A stretch of DNA of 64,000 bases. Source: Posidonia oceanica (lineage: Eukaryota; Streptophyta; Magnoliopsida; Alismatales; Posidoniaceae). This document shows, piece after piece, positions 13,261 through 27,276 of the stretch. The position numbers and the translations under genes were made by a program. The DNA is taken from positions 50,682,001 through 50,746,000 of the forward strand of contig JAZBRS010000020.1 in assembly GCA_037176725.1 (NCBI GenBank), read 5' to 3'. A model generated the notes under the pieces. It saw nothing but the letters and a program-made list of their open reading frames with translations. It ran no database searches and was not told the origin of the DNA. Numbering within the stretch: the stretch's first letter is position 1; each line of letters starts with the position of its first letter.

Positions 13261-14638
13261 GGCTTGTACTTATCCTTCCTGACCTCTTCCGGGTCTTCCT
13301 AGGGCTTTGCACCTGTCATCCCAGGCGGTCCGGTCTTGATAAGGCTCGTACTTATCATTCTTGACCTCTTCTAGGTCTTGTTAGGGCATGCACCGATCAA
13401 TCCTAGCGGTCCGGTCACGACTTGGCTTGTACTAATCATTCCTGACCTCTTCCAGGTCTTGTTAGGGCATGCACCTGGCATTCATGGTGGTCCGGTCATG
13501 ATAAGGCTTGTACTCATCATTCCGGACCTCTTCAAGGTCTTGTTTGGGCATTGCACCTACCATTCCAAGCAGTCCTGTCATGATACGGCAAGTACTTATC
13601 ATTCCTGACCCCTTCTGGGTCTTGTTTGGGCTTTGCACCTATCATTCCTGGCGGTCCAGTATTGACAAGGCTTGTACTTATCATTCCAGACCTCTTCCTA
13701 ATCTTGTTAGGGCTTGCACCTATCATTCCTGGCAGTCCGGTCAGGATAAGGCTTGTACTTACCATTCCTGACCACTTCTAGGTCCTGTTAGGACTCTGCA
13801 CCAATCATTCCTTGCGGTCCAGTTTTGATAAGGCTTGTACTTATCATTCCCGACCTCCTCCGGGTCTTGTTAGGGCTTGCACCAATCTTTCCTGGCGGTC
13901 CGGTCTTGATATGGCTTGTACTTATCCTTCCTGACCTCTTCCGGGTCTTCCTAGGGCTTTGCACCTGTCATCCCAGGCGGTCCGGTCTTGATAAGGCTCG
14001 TACTTATCATTCTTGACCTCTTCTAGGTCTTGTTAGGGCATGCACCGATCAATCCTAGCGGTCCGGTCACGACTTGGCTTGTACTAATCATTCCTGACCT
14101 CTTCCGGGTCTTGTTAGGGCATGCACCTGGCATTCATGGTGGTCCAGTCATGATAAGGCTTGTACTCATCATTCCGGACCTCTTCAAGGTCTTGTTTGGG
14201 CATTGCACCTACCATTCCAAGCGGTCCTGTCATGATACGGCAAGTACTTATCATTCCTGACCCCTTCTAGGTCTTGTTTGGGCTTTACACCTATCATTAC
14301 TGGCGGTCCAGTATTGACAAGGCTAGTACATATCATTCCAGACCTCTTCCGGGTCTTGTTAGGGCTTACACCTATCATTCCTGCGGTCCGGTCAGGATAA
14401 GGCTTGTACTTACCATTCCAGACCACTTCTAGGTCCTGTTAGGACTCTGCACCAATCATTCCTAGCGGTCCAGTTTTGATAAGGCTTGTACTTATCATTC
14501 CCGACCTCCTCCGGGTCTTGTTAGGGCTTGCACCAATCTTTCCTGGCGGTCCGGTCTTGATATGGCTTGTACTTATCCTTCCTGACCTCTTCCGGGTCTT
14601 CCTAGGGCTTTGCACCTGTCATCCCAGGCGGTCCAGTC
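13261..14638 (+). repeat. 652-bp eight-monomer tandem repeat (copy 1)
   Basis: There are two full units (13,261-13,912 and 13,913-14,563) and a partial third (14,564 to about 14,638). Each begins GGCTTGTACTTATCCTTCCT and carries the CACCTGTCATCCCAGG variant. The second unit is 651 bp because one G is missing in ATTCCTGCGGTCC near 14,380. In HOR copy 3 the equivalent two blocks are separated by an additional 570 bp, so the tight 652-bp spacing may come from a deletion. Confidence 0.85.
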
Positions 14639-14970
14639 TTGATAAGGCTTGTACTTATCATTCCCGACCTCCTCCGTGTCTTGTTAGGGCTTGCACCTAT
14701 CATTCCAGGCGGTCCGGTCTTGATAAGGCTTGTACTTAACATTCCTGACCTCTTCCGGTTCTTGTTAGGGCCTTGCACCGATCATTCCTGGCAGTCCGGT
14801 CTTGATAAGGCTTGTACTTATCATTCCTGATCTCTTCTGGGTCTTGTTAGCGCTTTGCACCAGTCATTCCTAGCAGTCTTGTCTTAAGAATGCTTGTACT
14901 TATCATTCCTGACCTCTTCTGGGTCATGTTTGGGCATGCACCTTTCATTCCTGGCAGTTCGGTGTTAGTA

Positions 14971-14989
14971 AGGCTTGTACTTATCATTC
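14971..14989 (+). other. HOR join 1/2 (recombination tract)
   Basis: To the left of this tract the sequence matches the right end of the block (compare about 39,920-39,956, with the CTGGCAGTTCG variant). To the right it matches the left end of the block (compare 2,701 onward, CGAGTCTAGTTAGGGCTTTC). The shared tract is the A core AGGCTTGTACTTATCATTC. The 81-bp register is kept across the join. Confidence 0.8.
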
Positions 14990-17900
14990 TTGACCTCTTC
15001 CGAGTCTAGTTAGGGCTTTCACCTATCATTCCTGGTGGTCCGGTCTCGATAAGGCATGTACTTATCATTCCTGACCTCATCCGTGTCATGTTAGGGCCTT
15101 GCACCATTCATTCTGTGCTTGTACTTATCATTCTCGGCCTCTTCCGGGTCTTGTTAGGGCTAGCACCTATCATTCCTGGCGGTTCGGTCTCGATAAGGCT
15201 AGTACTTATCATTCCCGACCTCTACCAGGTCTTGTTAGGGCTTGCAACGATCATTCCTAGCGGTCCGGTCTTGATAAGTCTTCCAATTATCATTCCTGAC
15301 CTCTTCCGGGTCTTGTTTGGGCGTTCACCTGTCATTCCTGGCGGTCCAGTTTTGAAAAGTCTTCCACTTATCATTCCCGACCTCTTCTAGGTCATGTTAG
15401 GCCTTACACCTATCATTCATGGCGTTCCGGTCACGATACGGTTTGTACTTATCATTCCTGACCACTTCCGGCTCTTGTTAGGGCTTTGCTCCTATCAATC
15501 CAGGCGGTCCGGTCGTCATAATGCTTGTACTTATCATTCTTGACCTCTTCCGAGTCTTGTTAGGGCTTCCACCTATCATTCCAGGTGGTCCGGTCATGAT
15601 AAGGCATGTACATATCATTTCTGACCTTTTCCGTGTCTTGTTAGGGCCATGCACCATTCATTCCGTGCTTGTACTTAACATTCTCGGCCTCTTCCGGGTC
15701 TTGTTAGGGCTTGCACCTATCATTCCTAGTGGTCCGGTCTTGATAAGGCTTGTACTTATCATTCTCGACCTCTTCCGGGTATTGTTAGGGCTTGCACCAA
15801 TCATTCCTGGGGGTCCGGTCTTGGTGAGGCTTGTACTTATCATTCCTGACCTCTTTCGGTTCTTGTTATGGCTTTGCACCTATAAATCCTAGCGGTCCGG
15901 TATTGATTAGGCTTGTACATTTCATTCCTGACCTCTTCCGGGTCTTGTTAGGGCTTGCACCGATCATTCCTATCGGTCCGGTCTTGATAAGGCTCGTACT
16001 TATCATTCCCGACCTCCTCCGGGTCATGTTAGGGCTTGCACCTATCTTTCCTGGGGGTCCAGTCTTGATATGGCTTGTACTTATCCATCCGGAACTCTTC
16101 CGGGTCTTCCTTGGGCTTTGCACCTATCATTCCTGGCGGTCCGGTCTTGATAAGGCTTGTACTTATCATTCCTGACCTCTTCAAGGTCTTGTTAGGCCTT
16201 CGCACCTATCATTCCTGGCGGTCCAGTCTTGATACGGCTTGTACTTACCATTCCTGACCTCTTCCGGGTCTTGTTTGGGCTTTGCACCTATCATTCCTGG
16301 CGGTCGGGTCTAGATTAGGCTTGTACTTATCATTCCTGACCACTTCTGGGTCTTGTTAGGGCTTGCACCTATCAATCCAGGAAGACAGGTCTTGATAAGG
16401 CTTGTACTTATCATTCCCGACCTCTTCCGAGTCTTGTTAGGGCATGCACCTATCCTTCCTAGCGGTCCGGTCTTGGTGGGGCTTGTACTTATCGTTCCTG
16501 ACCTCTTCCGGTTCTTGTTATGGCTTTGCACCTATCAATCCTGGCGGTCCGGTCTTTATAAGGCTTGTACTTATCATTCCGGACCTCTTCCGGGTCTTGT
16601 AAGGGCTTGCACCTACCATTCCTAGCGGTCCGGTATTGATTAGGCTTGTACAGTATTCCTGACCTCTTCCAGGTCTTGTTAGGGCTTGCACCGATCATTC
16701 CTGGCGGTCCGGTCTTGATAAGGCTCGTACTTATCGTTCCTGACCTCTTCCGGGTCTTGTTAGGGCATGCACTTATCAATCCTAGCGGTCCAGTCATGAC
16801 ATGGCTTGTACTAATCATTCCTGACCTCTTTCGGGTCTTGTTAGGACTTGCACCTAGCATTCATGGCGGTCCGGTCTTGATAAGGCTGGTACTTATCATT
16901 CCTGACCTCTTCAAGGTCTTGTTTGGGCTTCGCACCTATCATTCGAAGCGGTCCGGTCATGGTACGGCTTGTACTTATCATTCCTGACCCCTTCCGGGTC
17001 TTGTTTGGGCTTTACACCTATCATTCCTGGCGGTCCAGTATTGACAAGGCTTGTACTTATCACTCCTGACCTCTTCCGTGTCTTGTTAGGGCTTGCACCT
17101 ATCATTTCTAGCGGTCCGGTCGGGATAAGGCTTGTACCTACCATTCCTGACCGCTTCTAGGTCCTGTTAGGACTCTGCACCAATCAATCGTAGCGGTCCG
17201 GTTTTGATAAGGCTTGAACTTATCATTCCCAACCTCCTCCGGGTCTTTTTAGGGCTTGCACCTATCTTTCCTGGCGGTCCGGTCTTGATATGGCTTGTAC
17301 TTATCCTTCCTGACCCCTTCCGAGTCTTGCTAGGGCTTTGCACCTGTCATTCCAGGCGGTCCGGTCTTGATAGGGCTTGTACTTATCATTCCTGACCACT
17401 TCCAGGTCTTGTTAGGACTTGCTCCTACCTTTCCTGGTGGTACGGTCTTGGTAAGGCATGTACTTATCGTTCCTGACCTCTTCCGAGTCTTGTTAGGGCA
17501 TGCACCTAACATTCCTAGCGGTCCGGTCTTGGTAAGGCATGTACTTATCATTCCTGACCTCATCCTAGCCATGTTTGGGCATGCACCTATCATTCCAGGC
17601 GGTTCGGTATTGATAAGGCTTGTACTTATCGTTACCGACCTCTTCCGGGTCTTGTTAGGGCAGGCACCTATCATTCCTGGTGGTCCGGTCATGATACGGC
17701 GTGTGGTTGTCATTCATGACCTCTTCCGGGTCTTGTTAGGGCTTTGCACCTATCATTCCTGGCGGTCTGGTCTTGATGAGGCTTGTACTTATCTTTCTTG
17801 ACCTCTTCGTGTATAGTTAGGGCTTGTACCTATCATTCCTGGTGGTCTAGTCTCGATAAGACTTGTACTTATCACTCTCGACCATTTCCAGGTCCTGTGA

Positions 17901-20900
17901 GGGCTTGCACCTGTCATTCCAGGCGGTCCGGTCATGATAAGGCTTGTACTTTTCATTCCAGACCTCTTCCGGGTCTTGTTAGGGCTTTGCACCAGTCATT
18001 CCAGGCGGTCTGGTCCAGATGAGGCTTGTACTAAACATTCCTGACCTCTTCCGGGTCAAGTTAGGGCTTGCACCAATCATTCCTGGCGGTCCGGTGTTGT
18101 TAAGGCTTGTACTAATCAATCCTGACCTCTTCCAGGTCTTGTTAGGGCATTTGCCTATCATTCTAGGTGGTCTGGTCTCTCTATAAGGCTTGAACTTGTC
18201 ATTCCTTACCTCTTCCTGGTCTTGTTGGGGCGTGCACTAATCATTCCTGGCAGTCGGGTCTCGATAAGGCTTGTACTTATCATTCCTGACCTCTTCCGGG
18301 TCTTGTTAGGGCTTTGCACCTATCATTCCTAGCGGTCCAGTCTTGATAAGGCATGTACTTACCGTTCCTGACCTATTCTGTGTCTTGTTTGGGCTTTGCA
18401 CCTATCATTCCTGGCGGTCCGGTCTTGATAAGGCTTCCACATATCATTCCTGACCTCTTCCGGGTCTTGGCTGGGCTAGCACCTATCATTCATGCCGGTC
18501 TGGTCTCGATATGGCTTATACTTACCATTTCTGACCTCTTCTAGGTCTAGTTAGGGCTCTGCACCTACCATTCCTAGCGGTCCGATCTCGATAAGGCTTG
18601 TACTAATCATTCTTGACCTCTTCCTGGTCTTGTTAGGGCTTGCACCTATCATTCCTGGCGGTCCGGTCTTGATAAGTTTTGTACTTATCATTCCTGACCT
18701 CTTCCGGTACTTGTTTGGGCGTTCACCGATCATTCCCGGCAGTTCGGTAGTGATAAGGCTTGTACTTATCATTCCTGATCTCTTCCTGGTCTTGTCCGGG
18801 CATACACCAATCATTCCTAGCAGTTCGGTCTAGATAAGGCTTGTACTTATCGTTCCTGACCACTTTCGGGTATTGTTAGGGCATTGCTCCTATCATTCTT
18901 GGTGGTCCGGTCTTGATAAGGCTTGCACTTATCATTCCTGACCTCTTCCAGGTCTTGTTAGGGCTTTGCAACAATCAATCCTGGCGCTCCAGTCAAGATT
19001 AGGCTTGTACTTATCATTCCTGACCTCTTTCGGGTCATGTTAGGGCATGCACCTACCAATCCAGGCAGTCCGGTCTTGGTAAGGCTGGTACTTATCATTC
19101 CTGACCTCTTTCGGGTCTTGTTTGGGCCTTGCACCTATCATTTCTGGCGGCTGGGTCAAGATAAGGCTTGTACTTATCATTCCATACCTCTTCCGGGTCT
19201 TGTTAGAGCTTGCACCTAGCACTCCAGTTGGTCAGGTCTTGATAAGGCTTGTACTTTTCATTCCCGACCTGTTCCGGGTCTTGTAAGGGCTCGCTCCTAT
19301 CATTCCTAGCGGTCCGGTCTTGGTGAGGCTAGTACTTATCATTCTTGACCTCCTCCGGTCCTTGTTATGGCTTTGCACCAATCAAACCTAGCGGTCTGGT
19401 CTTGATAAGGCTTGTACTTAACTTTCCTGACCACTTACGTGTTTTGTTAGGGCTTTGCACCTATCATTCCTGGCGGTCCGGTCTCGATAGGGCTTGTACT
19501 TGTCATTCCCAACCTCTTCCTATTCTTGTTAGGGCTTGCACCAATCATTTCTGGCAGTGCGGTCATGTTAAGGCTTGCACTTATCATTCTTGACCTCTTC
19601 CGGGTCTTGTTTGGGCTTTGCACCTATCATTCCTGGTGGTCGGGTCTAGATAAGGCTTGTACTTATCATTCCAGACCTCTTCCGGGTCTTGTTAGGGCTT
19701 GCACCTGTCATTCCAGTTGGTCAGTTCTTGATAAGGCTTGTACTTTTCATTCCCGACCAGTTCCGGGTCTAGTAAGGGCTCGCTCCCATCATTTCGAGTA
19801 GTCTGGTCTTGGTGAGGCTAGTACTTATCATTCCTGACCTCCTTCGGTCCTTGTTATGGCTTTGCACCAATCGATCCTGGCGGTCCGGTCTTGATAAGGC
19901 TTGTACTTAACATTCCTAACCACTTCCGGGTTTTGTTAGGCCTTTGCACCTATCATTCTTGGCAGTCCGGTCATGATAAGGCTTGTTCTTATCATTCCAG
20001 ACCTCTTCCGGGTCTTGATAGGGCTAGCACCTATCTTTCCTGGCGGTCTGGTATTGATTAGGCTTGTACATTTCATTCCTGACCTCTTCTGGGTCTTGTT
20101 AGGGCTTGCACCTATCATTCCAGGCGATCCGAAATTGGTAAGGCTCGTACTTATCATTCCCGACCTCTTCCGGGTCTTGTTAGGGCTTGCACCAATCAAT
20201 CCTAGCGGTCCGGTCTTGACATGGCTTGTACTAATCATTCCTGACCTCTTCCGGGTCTTGTTTGGGCTTGCACCAATCATTCATGGCAGTCCGATCTTGA
20301 TAAGGCTTGTACTAATCAGTCCCGACCTCCTCAAGGTCTTGTTTGGACTTTGCACCAATCATTCCAAGCGGTCCGGTCATGATAAGGCTTGTACTTACCC
20401 TTCCGGACCTCTTCCGAGTCTTGTTTGGGCTTTGCACCAATCAATCCTGGCGGTCCGGTATTGAAAAGGATTCTACATATCATTCCTGACCTCTTACAGG
20501 TCCAGTTAGGGCTTGCACCAATCATTTCTAGCGGTCCGATCATGATACGGCTTGTACATATCATTCTCGACCTCTTCCGGGTCAAGTTAGGGCTTGCACC
20601 AATCTTTCCTGGCGGTCTGGTCTTGATAAGGCTTGTACTTATCATTCCTGACCTCTTCCGGGTCTTCTTATGGCGTTGGACCTATCATTCCTGGCGGTCC
20701 GGTCTTGATAAGGCTTGTACTTATCAATCCTGACCTCTTTCGGGTCATGTTCGAGCTTGCACCTATCATTCCTGGCGGTCCGGTCTCGATAAGGCTTGTA
20801 CTTATCATTCCTGACCTCGTACGCGTCTTCTTAGGGCTTGCACCTATTATTCCTGGCGGTCTGGTCTTGGTAAGGCATGTACTTATCATTCCTGACCTCA

Positions 20901-23900
20901 TCCTAGTCTTGTTTGGGCTTGCACCTATCATTCCTGGCGGTCCGGTCATGATTAGGCATGTACTTATCATTCCTGACCACACGCGGGTCTTGTTTGGGAT
21001 TTGCACCAATCATTGCTGGCGGTCCGGTATTGAAAAGGATTGTACATATCATTCCTGACCTCTTACAGGTCCAGTTAGGGCTTGCACCATTCATTCCTAG
21101 CGGTCCGGTCTTGATAAGGCTTGTACTTATCATTCTCGTCCTCTTCTAGGTCTTGTTAGGGCTTGCACCTTTCTTTCCTGGCGGTCTGGTCTAGATAAGG
21201 CTTGTACTTATCATTCCTGACCTCTTCCGGGTCTTCTTAGGGCGTTGCACCTATCATTCCTGGCGGTCTGGTCTTGATAAGGCTTGTACTTATCATTCCT
21301 GACCTCTTCCGGGTCATGTTCGGGCTTACACCTATCATTCCTGGCGGTCCGGTCTCGATAAGGCTTGTACTTATCAGTCCTGACCTCTTACGGGTCTTGT
21401 TAGGGCTTGCTCCAATCATTCCTGGCAGTCCGGTCATGGTATGGCATGTACTTATCATTCCTGACCGCATCCGAGTCTTGTTTAGGCATGCACCTATCAT
21501 TCCTGGCGGTCTGGTCTTGATAAGGCTTGTACTTATCATTCCTGACCTCACGCGGGTCTTGTTTGGGTTTGCACCTATCTTTCCTAGCGGTCCGGTCTTG
21601 CTAAGGCTTGTACTTATCATTCCTGACCTCTTCCAGGTCCTGTTAGGGCTTGCACCTATCATTCCTGGCGGTCCGGTCTTGATAAGGCTTGTTCTTATCA
21701 TTACTGACCTCTTCCGGGTCTTGTTAGGGCAAGCACCTATCATTCCTGCCGGTCCGTCTTGATTAGGCGTGTACTTATCATTCCTGACCGCTTCCGAGTC
21801 TTGTTAGGGCTTTGCACCTATCATTCCTAGCGGTCCGGTCTTGATAAGGCTTGTACTTATCATTCCTGACCTCCTCTAGGTCATCTTAAGGCTTGCACCT
21901 AACATTCCTGACGGTCCAGTCTTGACAAGGCTTGTTCTTATCATTCACGAACTCTTCCGGGTCTTGTTAGGGCTTGCACTGATCATTCCTAGCGGTTTGG
22001 TCTTGATAAGGCTTGTACTTATCATTCTTGACCGCTTCCTGGTCTTGTTAGGGCTTTGCACCTATCATTCTAGGCGGTCCGGTCGTGGTAAGGCATGTAC
22101 TTATCATTCCTAACCTCTTCCGGATCTTGTTAGGGCTTGCACCAAACATTCTTGGTGGTCTGGTACAGGTACGGAAAGTACTTATCATTCCTGACCACTT
22201 CCAGGTCTTGGTACGGAATGTACTTATTATTCCAAGCGGTCCGGTCATGATAAGGCTTGTACTTATCATTCCTGACTTCTTCTGTATCTTGTTATGGCTT
22301 GCACATGTCATTCCTAGCGGCTCTGTCTTGATAAGGCTTGTACTTATCATTCTTGACCACTTCCGAGTCTTGTTAGGGCTTTCACCTATCATTCCTGGTG
22401 GTCCGGTCTTGATAAGGCAAGTACTTATCATTCCTGACCACTTCCGTGTCTTGTTAGGGCCTTGCACCATTCTTTCCATGCTTGTACTTAACATTCTCGA
22501 CCTCTTCCGGGTCTTGTTAGGGCTTGTACCTATCATTCCTGGCGGTCCGGTCTTGATAAGGCTTGTACATATCATTCCCAACCTCCTCCGTGTCTTGTTA
22601 GGGCTTGCACCTATCATTCCAGGCGGTCCGGTCCTGATATGGCTTGTACTTAACATTCCTGACCACTTCCGGTTCTTGTTAGAGCCTTGCACCGATCATT
22701 CCTGGCAGTCCGGTCTTGATAAGGCTTGTACTTATCATTCCTGACCTCTTCTGGGTCTTGTTAGCGCTTTGCACCAGTCATTCCTAGCAGTCCTGTCTTG
22801 AGAATGCTTGTACTTATCATTCCTGACCTCTTCTGGGTCATGTTAGGGCATGCACCTTTCATTCCTAGGAGTTCGGTGTTGGTAAGGCTTGTACTTATCA
22901 ATCCAGACCTCGTCCGGGTCTTGTTAGGGCTTGCACCTATCATTCCTGGCGGTCCGGTCTTGAGATGGCTTGTACTTATCATTCCTGACCTCTTTCAGGT
23001 CATGTTAGGGCTTGCACCTATCATTCCGGGCGGTCGGGTCAAGACTAGGCTTGTACTTATCATTCCCGACCTCTTCCGGGTCAGGTTAGGGCATGCACCT
23101 TTCATTCCTGGCGGTCCGGTCCTGGTAAGGCTAGTACTTATCATTCCAGACCTCTTCTAGGTCTTGTTTGGGCTTGCACCTATCATTTCAGGCGGTCCGG
23201 TCTTGAGATGGCTTGTACTTATCATTCCTGACCTCTTTCAGGTCATGTTAGGGCTTGCACCTATCATTCCTGGTGGTCTGGTCATGATAAGTCGTGTACT
23301 TATCATTCCTGACCTCTTCCAGGTCATGTAAGGGCTTTGCACCTATCATTCCGGGCGGTTGGGTCTAGACAAGGCTTGTACATATCATCCTCGACCGCTT
23401 CTGGGTCGTGTTTGGGCTTGCACCAATCATTCCTGACGGTCCGGTCTTGATTAGGCTTGTACATATCATTCCTGACCTCTTCCGGGTCTTGTTATGGCCT
23501 TGCACCTATCATTCCTGGCGGTCCGATCTCGATAAGGCTTGTACTTATCATTGCCAACCTCTTCCAGTTCTTGTTAGGGCTTGCACCTATCATTCCTGGC
23601 GGTGCGGTCATGTTAAGGCTTGTACTTGTCATTCCTGACCTCTTACGGGTCTTGTTTGGGCTTGCACCAATCATTCCTGGCTGTCCGGACTTGGTTTGGC
23701 ATTCACTTATCATTCCTGACCTCATCCTAGTCTCGTTTTGGCATGCACTTATAATTCCTGGCGGTCCGATCTCGATATGGCATGCACTTATCGTTCCTGA
23801 CCTCTTCGAGTCTTGTTAGGGCTTTGCACCTATCATTCCAAGAAGTCCGGTCTTGCTAAGGCTTGTACTTATCATTCCTGACCTCTTACGGGTCTTGTTA

Positions 23901-26900
23901 GGGCTTGCACCAATCATTCCTGGCGGTCCGGTCTTGATAAGGCTTTTACTTATCGTTACTGACCTCTTCCGGGTCTTGTTAGGGCATGCACCTATCATTC
24001 CTAGCGGTCCGGTCTTAATTAGGCGTGTACTTATCGTTCCTAACCTCTTCCGAGTCTTGTTAGGGCTTTGCAACTATCATTCCTAGCGGTCCGGTCTTGA
24101 TAAGGCTTGTACTTATCATTCCTGACCTCTCCTGGGTCATCTTAGGGCTTGCACCTAGCGTTCCTGGCGGTCCGGTCTTGACATGGCTTGTTCTTATCAT
24201 TCCCGAACTCTTCCAGGTCTTATTAAGGCTTGCACCGATCATTCCTAGCGGTTTGGTCTAGATAAGGCTTGTACTTATCATTCCTGACCGCATCCTGGTC
24301 TTGTTAGGGCATTGCTCCTATCATTCTAGGCGGTCCGGTCTTGGTAAAGCATGTACATATCATTCCTAACCTCTTCCGGATCTTGTTAGGGCTTGCACCA
24401 AACATTCTTGGTGGTCTGGTCTTGGTACGGAAAGTACTTATAATTCCTGACCACTTCCAGGTCTTGGTACAGAATGTACTTATCATTCCAAGTGGTCCGG
24501 TCATGATAAGGCTGATACTTATCATTCCTGACATCTTCTGTATCTTGTTATGGCTTGCACATGTCATTCCTAGCGGCTCGGTCTTGATAAGGCTTGTACT
24601 TAACATTCTTGACCACTTCCGAGTCTTGTTAGGGCTTTCACCTATCATTCCTGGTGGTCCGGTCTTGATAAGGCAAGTACTTATCATTCCTGACCACTTC
24701 TGTGTCTTGTTAGGGCCTTGCACCATTCTTTCCATGCATGTACTTAACATTCTCGGCCTCTTCCGGGTCTTGTTAGGGCATGTACCTATCATTCCTGGCA
24801 GTCCGGTCTTGATAAGGCTTGTACTTATCATTCCCGACCTCCTGCGTGTCTTGTTAGGGCTTGCACCTATCATTCCAGGCAGTCCGGTCTTGATAAGGCT
24901 TGTACTTAACATTCCTGATCTCTTCCGGTTCTTGTTAGGGCCTTGCACCGATCATTCCTGGCAGTCCGGTCTTGATAAGGCTTGTACTTATCATTCCTGA
25001 CCTCTTCTGGGTCTTGTTAGCGCTTTGCACCAGTCATTCCTAGCAGTCCTGTCTTGAGAAGGCATGTACTAATCATTCCTGACCTCTTCTGGGTCATGTT
25101 AGGGCATGCACCTTTCATTCCTGGCAGTTCGGTGTTGGTAAGGCTTGTACTTATCATTCCTGACCACTTCCGGGTCTTGTTAGGGCTTGCACCTATCATT
25201 CCTGGCGGTCCGGTCTTGAGATGGCTTGTACTTATCATTCCTGACCTCTTTCAGGTCATGTTAGGGCTTGCACCTATCATTCCTGGTGGCCAGGTCTTGA
25301 TAAGTCATGTACTTATCATTTCTGACCTCTTCCGGGTCTTGTTAGGGCTTTGCAGCTATCATTCCGGGCGGTCGGGTCAAGACTAGGCATGTACTTATCA
25401 TTCCCGACCTCTTCCGATTCATGTTAGGGCATGCACCTTTCATTCCTGGCGGTCCGGTCTTGGTAAGGCTAGTACTTATCATTCCTGACCTCTTCCGGGT
25501 CTTGTTAGGGCTTGCACCTATCATTCCTAGCGGTCCGGTCTTGAGATGGCTTGTACTTATCCTTCCTGACCTCTTCCGGGTCTTCCTAGGGCTTTGCACC
25601 TGTCATCCCAGGCGGTCCGGTCTTGATAAGGCTCGTACTTATCATTCTTGACCTCTTCTAGGTCTTGTTAGGGCATGCACCGATCAATCCTAGCGGTCCG
25701 GTCACGACTTGGCTTGTACTAATCATTCCTGACCTCTTCCAGGTCTTGTTAGGGCATGCACCTGGCATTCATGGTGGTCCGGTCATGATAAGGCTTGTAC
25801 TCATCATTCCGGACCTCTTCAAGGTCTTGTTTGGGCATTGCACCTACCATTCCAAGCAGTCCTGTCATGATACGGCAAGTACTTATCATTCCTGACCCCT
25901 TCTGGGTCTTGTTTGGGCTTTGCACCTATCATTCCTGGCGGTCCAGTATTGACAAGGCTTGTACTTATCATTCTAGACCTCTTCCTAATCTTGTTAGGGC
26001 TTGCACCTATCATTCCTGGCAGTCCGGTCAGGATAAGGCTTGTACTTACCATTCCTGACCACTTCTAGGTCCTGTTAGGACTCTGCACCAATCATTCCTT
26101 GCGGTCCAGTTTTGATAAGGCTTGTACTTATCATTCCCGACCTCCTCCGGGTCTTGTTAGGGCTTGCACCAATCTTTCCTGGCGGTCCGGTCTTGATATG
26201 GCTTGTACTTATCCTTCCTGACCTCTTCCGGGTCTTCCTAGGGCTTTGCACCTGTCATCCCAGGCGGTCCGGTCTTGATAAGGCTCGTACTTATCATTCT
26301 TGACCTCTTCTGGGTCTTGTTAGGGCATGCACCGATCAATCCTAGCGGTCCGGTCACGACTTGGCTTGTACTAATCATTCCTGACCTCTTCCGGGTCTTG
26401 TTAGGGCATGCACCTGGCATTCATGGTGGTCCAGTCATGATAAGGCTTGTACTCATCATTCCGGACCTCTTCAAGGTCTTGTTTGGGCATTGCACCTACC
26501 ATTCCAAGCGGTCCTGTCATGATACGGCAAGTACTTATCATTCCTGACCCCTTCTAGGTCTTGTTTGGGCTTTACACCTATCATTACTGGCGGTCCAGTA
26601 TTGACAAGGCTAGTACATATCATTCCAGACCTCTTCCGGGTCTTGTTAGGGCTTACACCTATCATTCCTGCGGTCCGGTCAGGATAAGGCTTGTACTTAC
26701 CATTCCAGACCACTTCTAGGTCCTGTTAGGACTCTGCACCAATCATTCCTAGCGGTCCAGTTTTGATAAGGCTTGTACTTATCATTCCCGACCTCCTCCG
26801 GGTCTTGTTAGGGCTTGCACCAATCTTTCCTGGCGGTCCGGTCTTGATATGGCTTGTACTTATCCTTCCTGACCTCTTCCGGGTCTTCCTAGGGCTTTGC

Positions 26901-27263
26901 ACCTGTCATCCCAGGCGGTCCAGTCTTGATAAGGCTTGTACTTATCATTCCCGACCTCCTCCGTGTCTTGTTAGGGCTTGCACCTATCATTCCAGGCGGT
27001 CCGGTCTTGATAAGGCTTGTACTTAACATTCCTGACCTCTTCCGGTTCTTGTTAGGGCCTTGCACCGATCATTCCTGGCAGTCCGGTCTTGATAAGGCTT
27101 GTACTTATCATTCCTGATCTCTTCTGGGTCTTGTTAGCGCTTTGCACCAGTCATTCCTAGCAGTCTTGTCTTAAGAATGCTTGTACTTATCATTCCTGAC
27201 CTCTTCTGGGTCATGTTTGGGCATGCACCTTTCATTCCTGGCAGTTCGGTGTTAGTAAGGCTT
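14977..27263 (+). repeat. HOR copy 2 (12,287 bp)
   Basis: This copy is colinear with copy 1 at +12,287. Copy 3 follows at a further +12,287 until about 33,956. Sparse substitutions separate the copies, such as a G-to-A change at 21,877 that makes a TAG (CTCTAGGTC, against CTCTGGGTC in copy 1). Near the start (for example 15,349-15,365) it shares variants with copy 3 that copy 1 lacks. In the middle (for example 18,973 and about 19,345-19,593) it matches copy 1 and not copy 3. Confidence 0.93.
25548..26925 (+). repeat. 652-bp eight-monomer tandem repeat (copy 2)
   Basis: This is the +12,287 counterpart of 13,261-14,638, with the same two full units and partial third, including the one-base deletion in the second unit. 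Confidence 0.83.
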
Positions 27264-27276
27264 GTACTTATCATTC
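27258..27276 (+). other. HOR join 2/3 (recombination tract)
   Basis: This is the same recombinant join as at 14,971, at exactly +12,287. It shares the GTGTTAGTAAGG variant on its left side. Two identical joins mean that the first join was duplicated with the unit, and not formed twice. Confidence 0.8.

Larger units (their letters stand above)
2690..14976 (+). repeat. HOR copy 1 (12,287 bp)
   Basis: This is the first of three copies of a higher-order repeat of about 151 monomers. All marker monomers recur in copy 2 at exactly +12,287, for example 2,801/15,088, 5,043/17,330, 9,761/22,048 and 14,184/26,471. There is therefore no net length change between copies 1 and 2 over 12.3 kb, and substitutions are sparse where I compared them. 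Resemblance to the other copies fades upstream of about 2,690, where copy 2 carries a different neighbour. The boundary is placed to within about 20 bp. Confidence 0.93.
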
